Source of the DNA: Ciona savignyi
Taxonomy: Eukaryota > Chordata > Ascidiacea > Phlebobranchia > Cionidae
Assembly (NCBI GenBank): GCA_000149265.1
Contig: CH003424.1
Span: 1-64,000 of the forward strand
Direction: 5' to 3'
DNA: 64,000 bases
The notes beneath the pieces were generated by a model that was given only the letters and a program-made list of their open reading frames with translations, was not told the origin of the DNA and made no database searches. Shown piece after piece: positions 11,040-23,600 of this stretch; position 1 is the first letter of the stretch; each line of letters begins with the position of its first letter. The translations under genes were made by a program, and so were the position numbers.

Positions 11040-11640
11040 ATTGAATCAAATGGAATTTTTTTGCAAGACCCAGTAATGCTGCAAATTACTAAAAGTACCC
11101 TCAATTTATTTTATAATTCCCGGTATTTCTAACTCTATTTAAGTAACATTGTTAATTGTTAAAATCTACAAGGGATCCTTTATTGAAAACGAGAAAAAAT
11201 AACTCTTCCTTAAATTACTAAACAAAGTGCCACATTTCCGTTTAAACGTCATGAAGTGGAGCAGAGAGTTTGGCTTTCCCGCCCAACATTTAAAATTTGG
11301 CGCGCTTTCTTTCTAAAATGATTACGTTTTGAGCTCTCCTATATAAAAAAGAAGTTGTTTAAAATTTTACCGCTCAACATACTAAAAGTAAAAATTATTC
11401 TATTACTATTAAATTGTAATCTCGTTTTTAATTTGTTCATAAAAATGTGTGGTTCTAAAAGAAACCGTTTGAGTTTGCATGGCATATTGTCTTCACATGT
11501 GGGTTCATGACGAGTCGACAATGCCGTCGTTTGAAATTCAAACTTTGGCGCGATTAAAAGAAGTGGGAATTTTCGCAATATCCGCCTTAGGTAATGTTGC
11601 CAATTACTAAAAGCGCTCTCTACCATAAGCGCAGTTTTAA
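11040..11640 (-). repeat. Inverted copy of the E2F-pair repeat, with a vestigial stem-loop
   Basis: On the minus strand the order is the same as at 6.5-7.4 kb: TTTTAGTAATT.GCA, CCATGCAAACTCAAACGG, GGTTTCTTTTAGAACC (11450-11465), GAGCTCAAAACGTAAT, AAAGCGCGCCAAA and GGGCGGGAAAGCCAAACT, then a second start of the unit near 11098. Confidence 0.7.
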
Positions 11641-11870
11641 CTGCCTTATACCAAGTACCGTTAAGATTTATTTAAAAAAGCGCGGGAAATTATTTTGGGA
11701 TTATTACATGTTTTAAAGGATAAGTGCAGGTTGTGTTTCTAATTATAGTGAATTGAATATTTCTTTAATATTTTGAATATATCATCGGTGTAACTGCACA
11801 GAATTTAGAATACCATACAGTTTAACCATAACGTCCATCTAAAAGGTACTGCTCTAATTTTGTGATTGAA

Positions 11871-11908
11871 AATCTCTTTAATAATAATGGGTGGCTCTAA
11901 AAAGAGCC
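11871..11908 (-). terminator. Histone 3' stem-loop of H2B (11933-12295)
   Basis: On the minus strand, GGCTCTTTTTAGAGCC at 11893-11908, with TTAAAGAGATT downstream. Confidence 0.95.
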
Positions 11909-11932
11909 GTTTATGAATTAGTGCAAAATGAA

Positions 11933-12295
11933 TTATTTCGAGCTGGTGTACTTGGTAACAGCCTTGGTGCCTTCAGAGACGGCATGCTTGGCAAGCTCAC
12001 CAGGCAGCAACAGTCGAACTGCGGTCTGGATTTCCCGACTGCTGATCGTGGACCTCTTGTTGTAACCGGCAAGTTTTGACGCTTCGGATGCGATGCGCTC
12101 GAAAATGTCGTTCACGAATGAATTCATGATGCTCATTGCTTTGCTGGAGATACCAGTGTCAGGGTGTACTTGCTTCAGTACCTTGTATACATAGATTGAG
12201 AAGCTTTCCTTTCGCTTTGATCGGCGCTTCTTCTTTCCTTCGGTCGGTGCCGCCTTCTTGACAAGTTTCTTGCTTCCTTTGCCTGTTGGTGCCAT
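11933..12295 (-). CDS. Histone H2B, replication-dependent, intact
   Basis: 120 residues, [20 protein letters not shown] to VTKYTSSK, with a complete histone fold and the C-terminal helix ending [10 protein letters not shown] (the conserved ubiquitinated Lys region). Intronless. A TATA-like GATAAAAG lies near 12337-12344 and the ACGAGAGA element (minus strand, 12408-12418) is upstream, with an ATTTGCAAAT octamer-like site near 12434. It is the only H2B in the window with a start codon. Confidence 0.98.
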   Translation of the reverse strand: MAPTGKGSKKLVKKAAPTEGKKKRRSKRKESFSIYVYKVLKQVHPDTGISSKAMSIMNSFVNDIFERIASEASKLAGYNKRSTISSREIQTAVRLLLPGELAKHAVSEGTKAVTKYTSSK

Positions 12296-12407
12296 GGTTG
12301 TTAGTTTGAACTGATGAACATCGCATCACTGTTTTCTCTTTTATCGTCAACAATATGCTAATTTACCCACGAACAAAACGGTTGAACAAAATCGACGACC
12401 GATTAGG

Positions 12408-12443
12408 TTCTCTCGTTTATCCTTTTTCGGTTGATTTGCAAAT
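12408..12443 (-). promoter_or_regulatory. H2B upstream elements: ACGAGAGA and octamer-like site
   Basis: Minus strand AAACGAGAGAA (12408-12418) and ATTTGCAAAT near 12434-12443. Confidence 0.5.
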
Positions 12444-12459
12444 CGTTATGGCTTCAGAC

Positions 12460-12810
12460 CAGTGGTTCCCAACCTTTTTTAGTGTCGGGGCCAAATTTCA
12501 AATTTTAGAATACGTATGGAGCCGCATGAAAACACTCATGAAAACATGAAAACACACTGCTTTAAGAAAACAGTGACGTAACAATAGCAGCCTGTTCAGA
12601 ACTTTCCTTGCCTCTAATCTTAACTATGAAGTAAAAACTCTTTTCCTAGCCTTCAAACTAAGCAAGGGTGATTTTAGAATACTTATTTTATTTTTTTATT
12701 ATTAGAATCAGATTCTTATATTTTAGGGGATTTTCAAAGGTCAATGAGAGCCGCAAGAAGGCTAGCTGGGAGCCGCATGCGGCTCTCGGAGCCGCGGCTG
12801 GGAATCACTG
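12460..12810. mobile_element. hAT-type non-autonomous DNA transposon (MITE)
   Basis: Terminal inverted repeats CAGTGGTTCCCAACC and GGCTGGGAATCACTG, flanked by an 8-bp duplication CTTCAGAC / CTTTAGAC (7 of 8). It carries no open frame of note. CAGTGGTTCCCAACC-type ends are typical of hAT elements. Confidence 0.85.
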
Positions 12811-12975
12811 CTTTAGACTGTAAATTTAGAAAACTAGCACTATACAAATGACCTGCATTAGTAAAAAATGACACTTTAAAAAAATACAATAATTTTTAAA
12901 TCTAAAACTATCATTCAGTAAAATAATCACCGTAAAACTTCTATTTGAACACGACCTCTAATAGAGCACCACTAG

Positions 12976-13275
12976 TCCGGCCCGGTGGTCTAGCGGTTAA
13001 GTGCTTCGCCTTTCAATCGAAAGGTTGCAGGTGCGAAACTGGTCGCTAGCTAGTCGGTTGTGTCCTTGGGCAAGGCACTTTACGGACATTGCCTAAACCC
13101 AGCGGATTAAATGGGTTCTACCAAATTGAAGGAACGTGTCTATCATATACAACACACTGCAATAGCTCCGGTAACCCGACGGTGGGCACGAGGTGATCTG
13201 ACGATTGCCCGTGTGATAACCCGCTTGGTTTTCCCATTCACGGGGATAAACATGAATATCCTATCCTATCCTATG
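12976..13275 (+). mobile_element. tRNA-derived SINE, full length
   Basis: Near-consensus copy: CCGGTGGTCTAGCGGTTAAG, GGTTGCAGGTGCGAAACTGG, core, then the tail AACATGAATATCCTATCC with extra TATCC repeats. Confidence 0.9.
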
Positions 13276-14258
13276 AAAGGACGATTGAAAAATAGAGCGT
13301 AAGTGTTACTTCCGCTGGTAGAGCAACGCGTTCCTAGTTCGATAATGACGCGTATCGTTGAATAAAAAACAGTTTTTATCCTCGGTTATAATAGGTGGTA
13401 AATGAATACGCTGATAAGTTACGGTTAAGAATAATGTTTGTTACGACGATACGTAGATACAATTTGATGGCAAAATGGCGATACGATGATGGGATTTTCT
13501 GTAGCAAACAAAATTAATGAATAAGTCGACTTTACGAGTCCAGCGTTAAATATATGTAGCACACACTGACCAAACTTTGCGCTTTTAACGGTAAGAAATG
13601 CGGAATATATTTATTTGCTGCTCCTTGTACAGTAACTAAAGCAGAAAGAAATAAACGTTGCCATGCGCTTTAGTATATAAGATAGGATATAGGATATTCA
13701 TGTTTATTCCCGGGAGTGGAAAAACCAACCCACTGTCGGGTTACTAGAGCTATTGCAGTGTGTTATATATGATTGTTGTGTATGACACGTTTCTTTAATT
13801 TAGTAGAACCATTAATCCGCTGGGTTATAGGCGGTTTTAACACAAATGCCCAATATTACGTACACGTTTATGACGTGAATTAAAACAGTTAAACATAGAC
13901 ATCAGGATAACATGTAACCAGACTGAACTTAATGAATTAAGATACAACCAGTCTCTAATTGTCCCCTCTTTCTTTTCATTAATTAAATATATCTTTAAAT
14001 GGAGAAATTCCGGACGGTAACAAATTGCTTAAAATAATCGGCTGGTCATAAAGAATATTTCAAAAAACACCCTAAATGTAAAGAAGTCCACGAAAGAGCT
14101 GAATGAATGAACCAATCAGAACTAGTCTGCGAATAAGCTGACCAATCATATCGTTACGATCAAGAAATCCAATTAAAAAAAACAAACATTTTAACTGTAT
14201 GGCGAGTAGAGAAATGCGTTTTTGTTAAAATTTATTTCGTTGATAATTTTTTTTAACC
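13276..14258. mobile_element. Intergenic with a 3'-end SINE fragment (minus strand, about 13681-13834)
   Basis: GATAGGATATAGGATATTCATG starts an antisense SINE piece that runs to the ATCCGCTGGGTTATAG segment, so only the 3' half is present. A weak tRNA-like scrap (GCTGGTAGAGCAACGCG, GTTCGA) is at about 13313-13343. The rest of the stretch has nothing recognised. Confidence 0.65.
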
Positions 14259-14266
14259 CTCTAAAA

Positions 14267-14715
14267 CAGCGGTTCCCAAACTGGGCGCCGCGAGACTTTG
14301 CCAGGGGCGCCACGAAAGCATGCGGAAGTTGCTGCATTTATTGTTTTTCTTACAAAAAATACAGTATATGTGCGTTACACCAGTAAAACGTTAATTGAAT
14401 ATGTTTGAGCCGGGTGTGCAACCCTATACACTGGCATACAGTATTCGTTTTAAAAATCCATTGTTCGGTGTTATCTCCCACTATTTGCTGACTAACGTGG
14501 CATTGGTTTTCGAATAATGGTTTGTCAAATAACTGCTTTACATTAATTGACTGTTCGTCACTTCGGTGAAGTTTGAATGGTTATCCAAATGCGTGCTAGT
14601 CTGGATATACAATATAAAATACTTGCAGTTTAAAAATTTTGGCTTTATGAGGGAGCCGCAAGATTTAATAAGTTTTCAAAAGGCGCTGCCAACCAAACAA
14701 GTTTGGGAACCGCTG
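14267..14715. mobile_element. hAT-type non-autonomous DNA transposon (MITE)
   Basis: Ends CAGCGGTTCCCAAACTGGG and CAAGTTTGGGAACCGCTG, with an 8-bp duplication CTCTAAAA / CTCTAAAT on either side. 449 bp with no coding capacity. Confidence 0.9.
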
Positions 14716-14779
14716 CTCTAAATCAAAGTGTATGCTGTTATTAGACAAGTATAAACGCTTGGACAAGCGATGTAATATT

Positions 14780-14819
14780 TCAATCTCTTTCTATTAATTG
14801 GGTGGCCCTTAAAAGGGCC
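14780..14819 (-). terminator. Histone 3' stem-loop of H4 (variant GGCCCTTTTAAGGGCC)
   Basis: The stem pair differs from the other genes by a compensated change (CCC/GGG instead of CTC/GAG), at 14804-14819. AGAAAGAGATTG lies downstream. Confidence 0.92.
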
Positions 14820-14843
14820 GTTTGTTGAATTGGAGTAGGTGAA

Positions 14844-15164
<321 letters not shown>

Positions 15165-15216
15165 TTATATCTTTTGTTTCAAACGAGTAGAATGATTTCA
15201 ATAGGATTTGGTTTTG

Positions 15217-15370
15217 AATTTATAGGCAGTATTTGCACCTCAACGAAATTTAAGAAGAAGTTTATTGATAAATTGGGTCTTTTTCTTTCTCTCTCTCTCC
15301 TCTCTATTATGATTGTTTGATTTTGGTCTAAAAATTCTACAAGAGAAAAAAATGGCGTTTGTGATTGGCT
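15217..15370 (-). promoter_or_regulatory. H4 promoter: AGCCAATCA box and TATA-like site
   Basis: Minus strand AGCCAATCAC (about 15361-15370, with a CGCGAAGAG next to it) and CTATAAATTC (about 15217-15226). The CCAAT element matches that of the H3 promoters. Confidence 0.6.
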
Positions 15371-15825
15371 CTCTTCGCGCCAATGAGTATGCTTCCTACT
15401 CGGCCAAAGACAACTTGTCAGGGATTTTGAAAGCAAATCTGATTGGTCCGGACCAAGTTCCAGTATCCTGCAGCGCCTGTAGATGATACAGAAATCTCTC
15501 CGTTCACACTCCATAATACACATTGGAAACTTTTAAATACGGATATCTAACTTCAATGGTTTTTCGGTATTGTTGAATAGAAAGTAGTGGGTCGAGCATA
15601 CTCGTAAAACTAACAGGCGAAAATGTATACTAAACATTTACGGCACTCTGTTTAAAACTACGGGAATATGTACTTATCACTAATGCCCCAAAGTATCACT
15701 AATGCCCCAAAGTATAAGAAAAAAAAAAACGAAATATTTGTTTAAATTAAACCATGAAAAATTGTTTCAACTTCAATATTATTAAAATTTCATTCGCGTT
15801 TATCGGTCAACATACTTTGTACAGT

Positions 15826-15863
15826 TATCTCTTTGAACATAATGGGTGGCTCTAAAAAGAGCC
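15826..15863 (-). terminator. Histone 3' stem-loop of H3 (15895-16305)
   Basis: Minus strand GGCTCTTTTTAGAGCC at 15848-15863, followed by TTCAAAGAGATAA. Confidence 0.95.
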
Positions 15864-15894
15864 GTTTGTAGTTCTGACTTGTAGCCAGATAAAT

Positions 15895-16416
<522 letters not shown>

Positions 16417-16918
16417 TTGAAAAGAATCTCTTTTTCCTCTTTCTTCATAATTTTGTTTGACAACTCTCGCGCAATCTTTCTGCATTTCCATTTTCCAGTC
16501 GGACTCTGTGACTCTGTCCCTGCGCGCGATTGTTTGCGCCCTATGTTATGTTTCTGGATAAGCTTATAGTTATTATCAAGTCTGTTGGGTGATTAATCAA
16601 TATAGTTGTAATTATGCTACTAGATATAATTCATTCCAACTGAAAATGGCCTACCCGACAACACTACTTTTGGAACCTATTATCCCGAACTTAATACAGA
16701 AATATCTTTAAAATTTCCTAAAACACAGCTCTATCTAATATTGCAAAAATGTTTTTATGTTCAACTGATAGACTTTTTTTTACCGAAACCGAGAGTCAAT
16801 GCCATGGTTGAGAAAAACATTTGTTACTACTGTGTTATAATATATATGTGTTCTATTTTATATATAAATCAATACGAACAATATGAATTTCCATATATTG
16901 TTTGTGGCTGTTGTAATG

Positions 16919-17146
16919 GGGTGCCTCTAATTACTACAGGACCACTTGGATCGCTTGGATCACTTAAATTGCTATGGAAAGTAATTCTAACCCTGTCCCA
17001 AACACTAATCTCAACCCCAGAACTAACTTTAACCCCAACCCTAACAATATTATTATGGCTTTTGTAATTACGAAGTATAGTAAGCGATCCAAGCGATTTA
17101 AGCGCTCCATGCGCTCCAAGCGGTCCTGTAGTATTTAGAGGTACCG
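16919..17146. mobile_element. Palindromic MITE with 9-bp target duplication (copy A)
   Basis: Ends GGGTGCCTCTAATTACTACAGG and CCTGTAGTATTTAGAGGTACCG, each running into GCTTGGATCGCTT-type subrepeats. The target duplication is GTTGTAATG on both sides. The core has telomere-like CTAACCCT/CCCCAACCCTAAC runs. The 9-bp duplication suggests a Mutator-like transposase. Confidence 0.85.
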
Positions 17147-17520
17147 GTTGTAATGCACTATAAAATTTATTACAAAACCCAGAGAAAACCAATTTAAACG
17201 CATTTTTTCTTTAAAGTCTATAAATTTGTTTTAATTTGGTGTATTACAAATGTGATTGTTTTTTCCGTATTTGTTGTGTCAGCCAAATTAAATATAAAAT
17301 GAATTAACGGCAACGAATTTCGGTCACTGAAAAAAGTTTTATAAATGCACTTCGGTAAAATGGACATTAATTATAAAGGTAAACCGGCTTATGCAAGGAT
17401 GTATTACGAACCGACTGGTCACATACATGTTATTTGACTAATAAAGCTACATTTCGGTGTTTGAATAATGTATGTTTCAGGTAAAACATTTGGATTGTAA
17501 CACAGACCACAAATTTTAAG
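17147..17520. other. Intergenic, nothing recognised
   Basis: Downstream flank of the H2A at 17588. No gene or repeat was recognised beyond the end of the MITE. Confidence 0.4.
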
Positions 17521-17541
17521 CCTCTTTTAGAGAAATTGGGT

Positions 17542-17557
17542 GGCTCTTAAAAGAGCC
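17542..17557 (-). terminator. Histone 3' stem-loop of H2A (17588-17962)
   Basis: Minus strand GGCTCTTTTAAGAGCC (loop TTTA), with CTCTAAAAGAGG downstream. Confidence 0.93.
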
Positions 17558-17587
17558 GTTGGATAGTGGTCGTAAAAAAACAACGGA

Positions 17588-18134
<547 letters not shown>

Positions 18135-18346
18135 GGGTAAGAGAGATTAAATTTTTTTCTCCTTTTCAAATCCTAACTTAACACTCAGAGCAAATATTAA
18201 TCTGATTTTCGCCAAACGACATCGAAGCTCACTTCTGATTTATCGCTTATATATATATATAATATATATACATGACGGGAAAGTTTAGTCAAAATTTCGC
18301 ATTCATCTTACCAAAATTGAATTGTATTTGTCAGGGTGCGGCAAAC

Positions 18347-18601
18347 CGGTGCCTCTAACTACTACAGGACCGCTTGGACCGCTTGGATCGCATGGAGCGC
18401 TTAAATCGCTTGGATCGCTTGGATCGCATATTATACTTCGTAATTACAAAAGCAATGATATTAATGTTAGGGTTGGGGTTAAAGTTAGTTCTGGGGTTGA
18501 GATTAGTGTTTGGGACAGGGTTAAAATTACTTTCAATAGCAATCTAAGTGATCCAAGCGCTCCAAGCGATCCAACCGGTCCTGTAGTATTTAGAGGTACC
18601 C
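18347..18601. mobile_element. Palindromic MITE with 9-bp target duplication (copy B)
   Basis: Starts CGGTGCCTCTAACTACTACA and ends GTAGTATTTAGAGGTACCC. The target duplication is GCGGCAAAC on both sides. The core has GTTAGGGTTGGGGTTAAAG. 255 bp. A short AT microsatellite lies just upstream at about 18247-18272. Confidence 0.85.
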
Positions 18602-18761
18602 GCGGCAAACTACTGATCCCATCGTTGGACTGTGCTCTCGGTTTAAAGATAATGGAATGTCGAACATACATATATCGTGCAGACTGAAATTATTTTAAAC
18701 AAATTGCAGAAGCTCTGGGTAATCCGACTGTGGGCATAAGGTATTTAAATATACCCAAGGG

Positions 18762-19100
18762 GATAGGATAGGATATTCATGTTTATACCAGTGAATGGGA
18801 AAACCAAGTTTTTTTAATGACGTGTTTTAACGACTGTTCGTTTTGCGATTTTTCCCGTTCCTGTATCATGATTATACTCGTTCGGCATTTTTAAAAACTG
18901 GGGCAAAAAACGAATAAACTAAACTAAACACATGGGAAATCGTCAGATCAACTCGGGCCCACCCTCGGGTTACCAGAGCTATTGCAGTGTGTTGTGTATG
19001 ATTGACATGTTCCTTCAGTTTGGTAGAACCCATTAATCCGCTGGGTTTAGGCAATGTCCGTTAAGTACCGTGTCCAAGAACACAACCGACTCGCAATAAC
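18762..19100 (-). mobile_element. tRNA-derived SINE interrupted by about 110 bp of other sequence
   Basis: Antisense copy. GGATAGGATAGGATATTCATG to GAATGGGAAAACCAAG is the 3' end. After an insertion of unrelated sequence the copy resumes at CACATGGGAAATCGTCAGAT and runs to ACACAACCGACTCG. Confidence 0.75.
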
Positions 19101-19614
19101 CCACTGAGCGAAACGGTCGGAATCATATATTGCTATATTGTTAATTTAATCGTGTTGTTTTTCCCTTATTAATCTATTTATGATGCTGCCCAACCTTCAT
19201 ATTTTCATGAAAAAGCATTTAATTTTTATATAATTCTCATTTTTTTACAATAGGGTATTTTGTATTTACAGCTGAGGCATATATCGCATAGGCTATGCAT
19301 ATTTTTTCAAGTTACTACGCCTAACATAAAAAATCAATGTGGCTCAAATACGCAGCTGATTTAAAACAAACTTGTTTATTTTTAAATACCTTTTAAAAAT
19401 TATTTTGTTCTCTGCATTATTCCTGACAATTTTATATTCATTTTCTGATATTTAATATTGGAGAAAAAATGAATAAACTAAAGTTACTAAACTAATTGGT
19501 ATTGTACGAAAATCAACATTCTGAGTACAATCCTAAATCACTTTAACCTAAGTACAGTAATAGGATTCTGAATTTGTCTATCATCAATGCACAGCTCGGG
19601 TTAAAGCGTTTCTT
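19101..19614. other. Intergenic, AT-rich, nothing recognised
   Basis: No gene, SINE or histone element was recognised between the SINE and the long-inverted-repeat element. Confidence 0.4.
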
Positions 19615-19623
19615 GTTTTGATT

Positions 19624-20503
19624 GGTAAGCACTTAATGTACATCAAACTGAGGCTACAGCTGATCGACATTTGTGACGTCATACAGTAGCTTATGGGAAC
19701 TCCTGATGTATTATGGGTAATTTTTTTCCTAGCAGAGAGAGTTGTTCATGCGAAACGACAAGTAACTTGTGGAAACACATGGTGTATTGTGGATTATATC
19801 TACCGGTATATATCTAGCGCGCTTCTGTATGAAGATGTTAAAACATTTCGAAATGTGATGGGTGCTAAACCAAATGCTGGGTATTCAGTGGTGTGCTTAG
19901 TCTATGCACTGCACACACTATTTATTCTATGAAACTGCACACACTATTTGCGTGAAAACTAACTCTAAGCCTGAACCCCAACCCTAACGCTAATCTCTAC
20001 CTGAGCACCAATCCTAACCCAATCAGTCAACCATGGGGTTATTGTGCATTGGTATTGATATAATACCGGTATTAAATTTGCGGTAGCCTACTTCTAAATA
20101 CTACAGGATCGCTTGGATTGCATGGATCGCTTACTATACTGCGTAATTACAAAAGCCATGATATTAATGTTAGGGTTGGGGTTAAAGTTAGTTCTGGGGT
20201 TGAGATTAGTGTTAGGGACAGGGTGAGAATTACTTTCCATAGCAATCTAAGTGAATCAAGCGATCCCGTAGTATTTAGAGGCACCCTTTAATTTGTGAAT
20301 TTTCTGGATATTGATCAAGGAGATGCGGTTTTAAAATCATCTTTGCCGATATACAGTTTGAAAAGAAGAGAATCGGCATAAAAAAAGAAAAAAAGATTTA
20401 AAAAAATTACCCATAATACATCAGGAGTTCCCATAAGCTACTGTATGACGTCACAAATGTCGATCAGCTGTAGCCTCAGTTTGATGTACATTAAGTGCTT
20501 ACC
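19624..20503. mobile_element. 880-bp DNA element with ~105-bp terminal inverted repeats
   Basis: GGTAAGCACTTAATGTACAT at the left is matched almost perfectly in reverse by the right end (to GTGCTTACC) over about 105 bp. The flanking 9-bp duplication is GTTTTGATT on both sides. It contains no transposase-like frame. A diverged palindromic MITE (about 20080-20286) is nested inside. Confidence 0.9.
20080..20286. mobile_element. Palindromic MITE (copy C), nested in the long-inverted-repeat element
   Basis: TCTAAATACTACAGGATCGC ... GTAGTATTTAGAGGCACCC with the GTTAGGGTTGGGGTTAAAG core. The left end is eroded (GGTAGCCTACTT for GGGTGCCTCT). The possible duplication TTAAATTTG / TTAATTTGT is imperfect. 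Confidence 0.75.
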
Positions 20504-20619
20504 GTTTTGATTATTGAGTTGTTAGAAATGAACATGTGTTGATGGTTCATGTAACAATTGTTTAAGACTTGGAATTTTGACTTTCCTTGTTATTTACACT
20601 TGCTACCACGGGATTAATC

Positions 20620-23600
20620 ATGAACAATGCAACTGAAGAACAATGGTTTTTAAATGAATCACGAAAATATGTCCAATCTGATATATTCCAAGCTCGCAGC
20701 TGGCTTTTAACAGCAAAATGCATGTTTCCGCTTAGCTTTGACGTGCAGGTAAAGTAAAACATTACATAGCCAATGTTGTAGCCGTAACTTTTTATATGGA
20801 AATTGAAATAATTTTCTGTAACTCACTGTTCATGTTCATCATGCTTTTCGTAATTTTGTTAACTTTTGGTCTATGTACGTTTTTTTCACACTGCCATTCT
20901 TATATTTTCTTATTTATGTTCATAATTTATTTGAATTTATTATTAGGTGGCACCTGCTTTAATAACCGTATGGTTTATCAGCGTCTACTAATTAAAACTT
21001 TAGTTTAATTTATTTTCGTATTATTTATTATTTTTCTGTGCGTTCAGCAAATAAATGTTTGATAGATTTGAATCACTCGTTACCCTACTGGAAAGTTCGT
21101 ATGATGCGCCGGATATATCTGGCGTGGCGCACGAACTACTTTTTCGGGTATTGGCGCAGAAAACTCCAAAAATCATGCTGGCGTGGCATGATTAACTTCT
21201 TTTCATTTATGTCAGTATTTTTGACACTTTAAGCTTTATATTTCAAAGTTTTAATTAAAAATTATGCAACTTTGTTTGTGGTGGCGCAAATTAGTATTAG
21301 TGGCGTGGCGCAAAATTTAGGTTAAAAAATGTTGGCACAAAAATCCGGCGCACAGAAAACGAACTTTCCAATAGGGACTCGTTACCACTGCTGAATTTTC
21401 ACTGGCTTAATATCGCATGTTTTAAGTTCAAGTTATTTTTTTAATTCATGTCAACGATCAAAATTTGGGCAACACTAAAAGGAGGAAAACGGAAAGGAGG
21501 GATGGAGGGAAACTGCTCAAACTATGAAAATAGTGCAAAACTATGAAAATTAATTTTAACCCTTTACTAAACACTAATCTCAACCCCAGAACTAGCCCTA
21601 TCTCAAACCCTATGTTTAAAACTAACTCTAATGTCCTAATATTCATTTTAGTGTGCAATTTCCCCTCCTTCCCGCTTTCCCTCCTTTTAGTTTTCGCCCC
21701 AAAATTTTACTAAACAACAATATATACAGTTGTACAGTTGATAATGTTTGACAAAGGATGCAGCAAAAGACCTGGGGGTAACAGAGTCAGCTGCACCCTT
21801 ATGTTCAGTAATCAATTTTTTTTTTTCAGCTGCGGGAATATCAACTTGAATTAAGCAACAAAAATTCAGAGGACTGTGCAAAAGCCCTGAATGAGATGTA
21901 AGTCAAATTGATTTCGAATTTCACAACAGATAACAAAACTATTATTTTGTTAATAAATCTGTATTGTAGCTTAAATGTTGATAACACTTTTAACATAGAA
22001 GACAAATTCATGTGTTTTTCAGTAGTATTTATTAGTTTTGTGAAAAAACTCCAATTTTACATAAGTGATTAGAGAGCAAAACGGCAACAACACAGGCAAG
22101 AATCTACATTAATCTCGTAGAGAACTGTAGGAAAAATTCGGTAAAACTACATGCATCCCATAAAAAATGAGAGCTTTTTCTAATTGAAATAGCATTAAAA
22201 CTATTACACATGTTGCCTTTTCGTCGTACAAACCTGCATGTCGTATGATGATTAAGAGACTAAAACGGGACAGATATCCAGTATATTGCAAACTCTATTT
22301 TATTTGTCTGCGACTGAATATTGGTTATTATTTGCAAGCGTATTTTAAACAAAAAAGCCTAAATATGTGTAGAAAAAGCCACGACGTATTTGTTATTCAC
22401 GTCACTTTTGCCATTATGTAAATAGGTTAGACAGCTAAATGCTCAAATTTACCCATGGAAGTTATTTGAAATATAAAATCTTGACTTACTTATTATTATA
22501 TTTGATGTTGATTATCATTTTGCATCGTTTAAAAAATCTCGAAAACAAACCGCAAAACATTTTTTATTAAAAAATAAAAAATCACCCATGCAGCTTCCTT
22601 TATGCACTAAATATTAAAACAGCATTAAGTTTTTTTTATTTTTCTTCTATTTTTTTAGTAAAATCGCAGGATAGGTACGGGGCTGTACTGCCTACCCATG
22701 TTAGACGACTATGTCCTTGCATCAAATTTAATATTTAATGACCAAAGAAAAAACATGCGTAACAAGTTTTCTTATATTTCCACAAATATTCATAGACACC
22801 ATATTTGCAGATTTCGAGATTTCCCATCAGAAACTAAACTTTGGGAAGAAATAGAATTGTTGATTGAAGCTGTTGAAAAATCGGACGACGCTACTAGAGA
22901 AGGTATTCGTAATAATTTTATCAGATGATGTTTGCAACCCTAGCATGTTCTTAATTTTATTAAATAAACACTGCAATAGAAGTTTGGTGTTTTTGATTAT
23001 TTTTAAACTAGTTTGCAAAGGGTGCCTCTTAATACTACAGGATCGCTTGGATCGCTTGGATCGCTTAGATTGCTATGGAAAGTAATTCTAACCCGGTCTC
23101 AAACACTAATCTCAACCTTAGAACTAACTTTAACCCTAACCCTAACATTAATACCATGGCTTTTGTAATTACTTTTGTAAGTAGTAAGCGATTTAAGCGC
23201 TCCATGCGATCCAAACGGTCCAAGCGGTCCTGTAGTATTTAGAGGCACCGGTTTGCAAATACTTGTATTAGAACTAGGTATGTCCATTCTACAATCAAGA
23301 TTCAAATAGAATCATTTAGAATTTTTGGAATTCTAGTATTACGAAATTTAGTTTTTATAGTGAAGCAAAATAAGTTTTATTTTTATAATTTTGAAAATAT
23401 GGTAAAATTTCTTTTTTTTTTAGTTAACAGTAATAATGAATATAAATACAATTAAAAAAATTATTTCATTAAACATACATAAAGTTCTATTTTTCTTTTT
23501 TAAATTAGTAAAAAATGTGCTTGCACTATAAGTCTATTTCATAGCAGTTCGAAATTCTAGATTTAATTTTTTTTATTGTAGAAATTAAATATTCTAACTA

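Noticed and set aside
13313-13343. tRNA gene near 13.3 kb (GCTGGTAGAGCAACGCG, GTTCGA)
   Set aside because: Only fragments of the arms are present; there is no acceptor stem.
23080-23160. Interstitial telomere sequence (CCCTAACCCTAAC)
   Set aside because: The runs are short and irregular and always lie in the core of the same MITE family.
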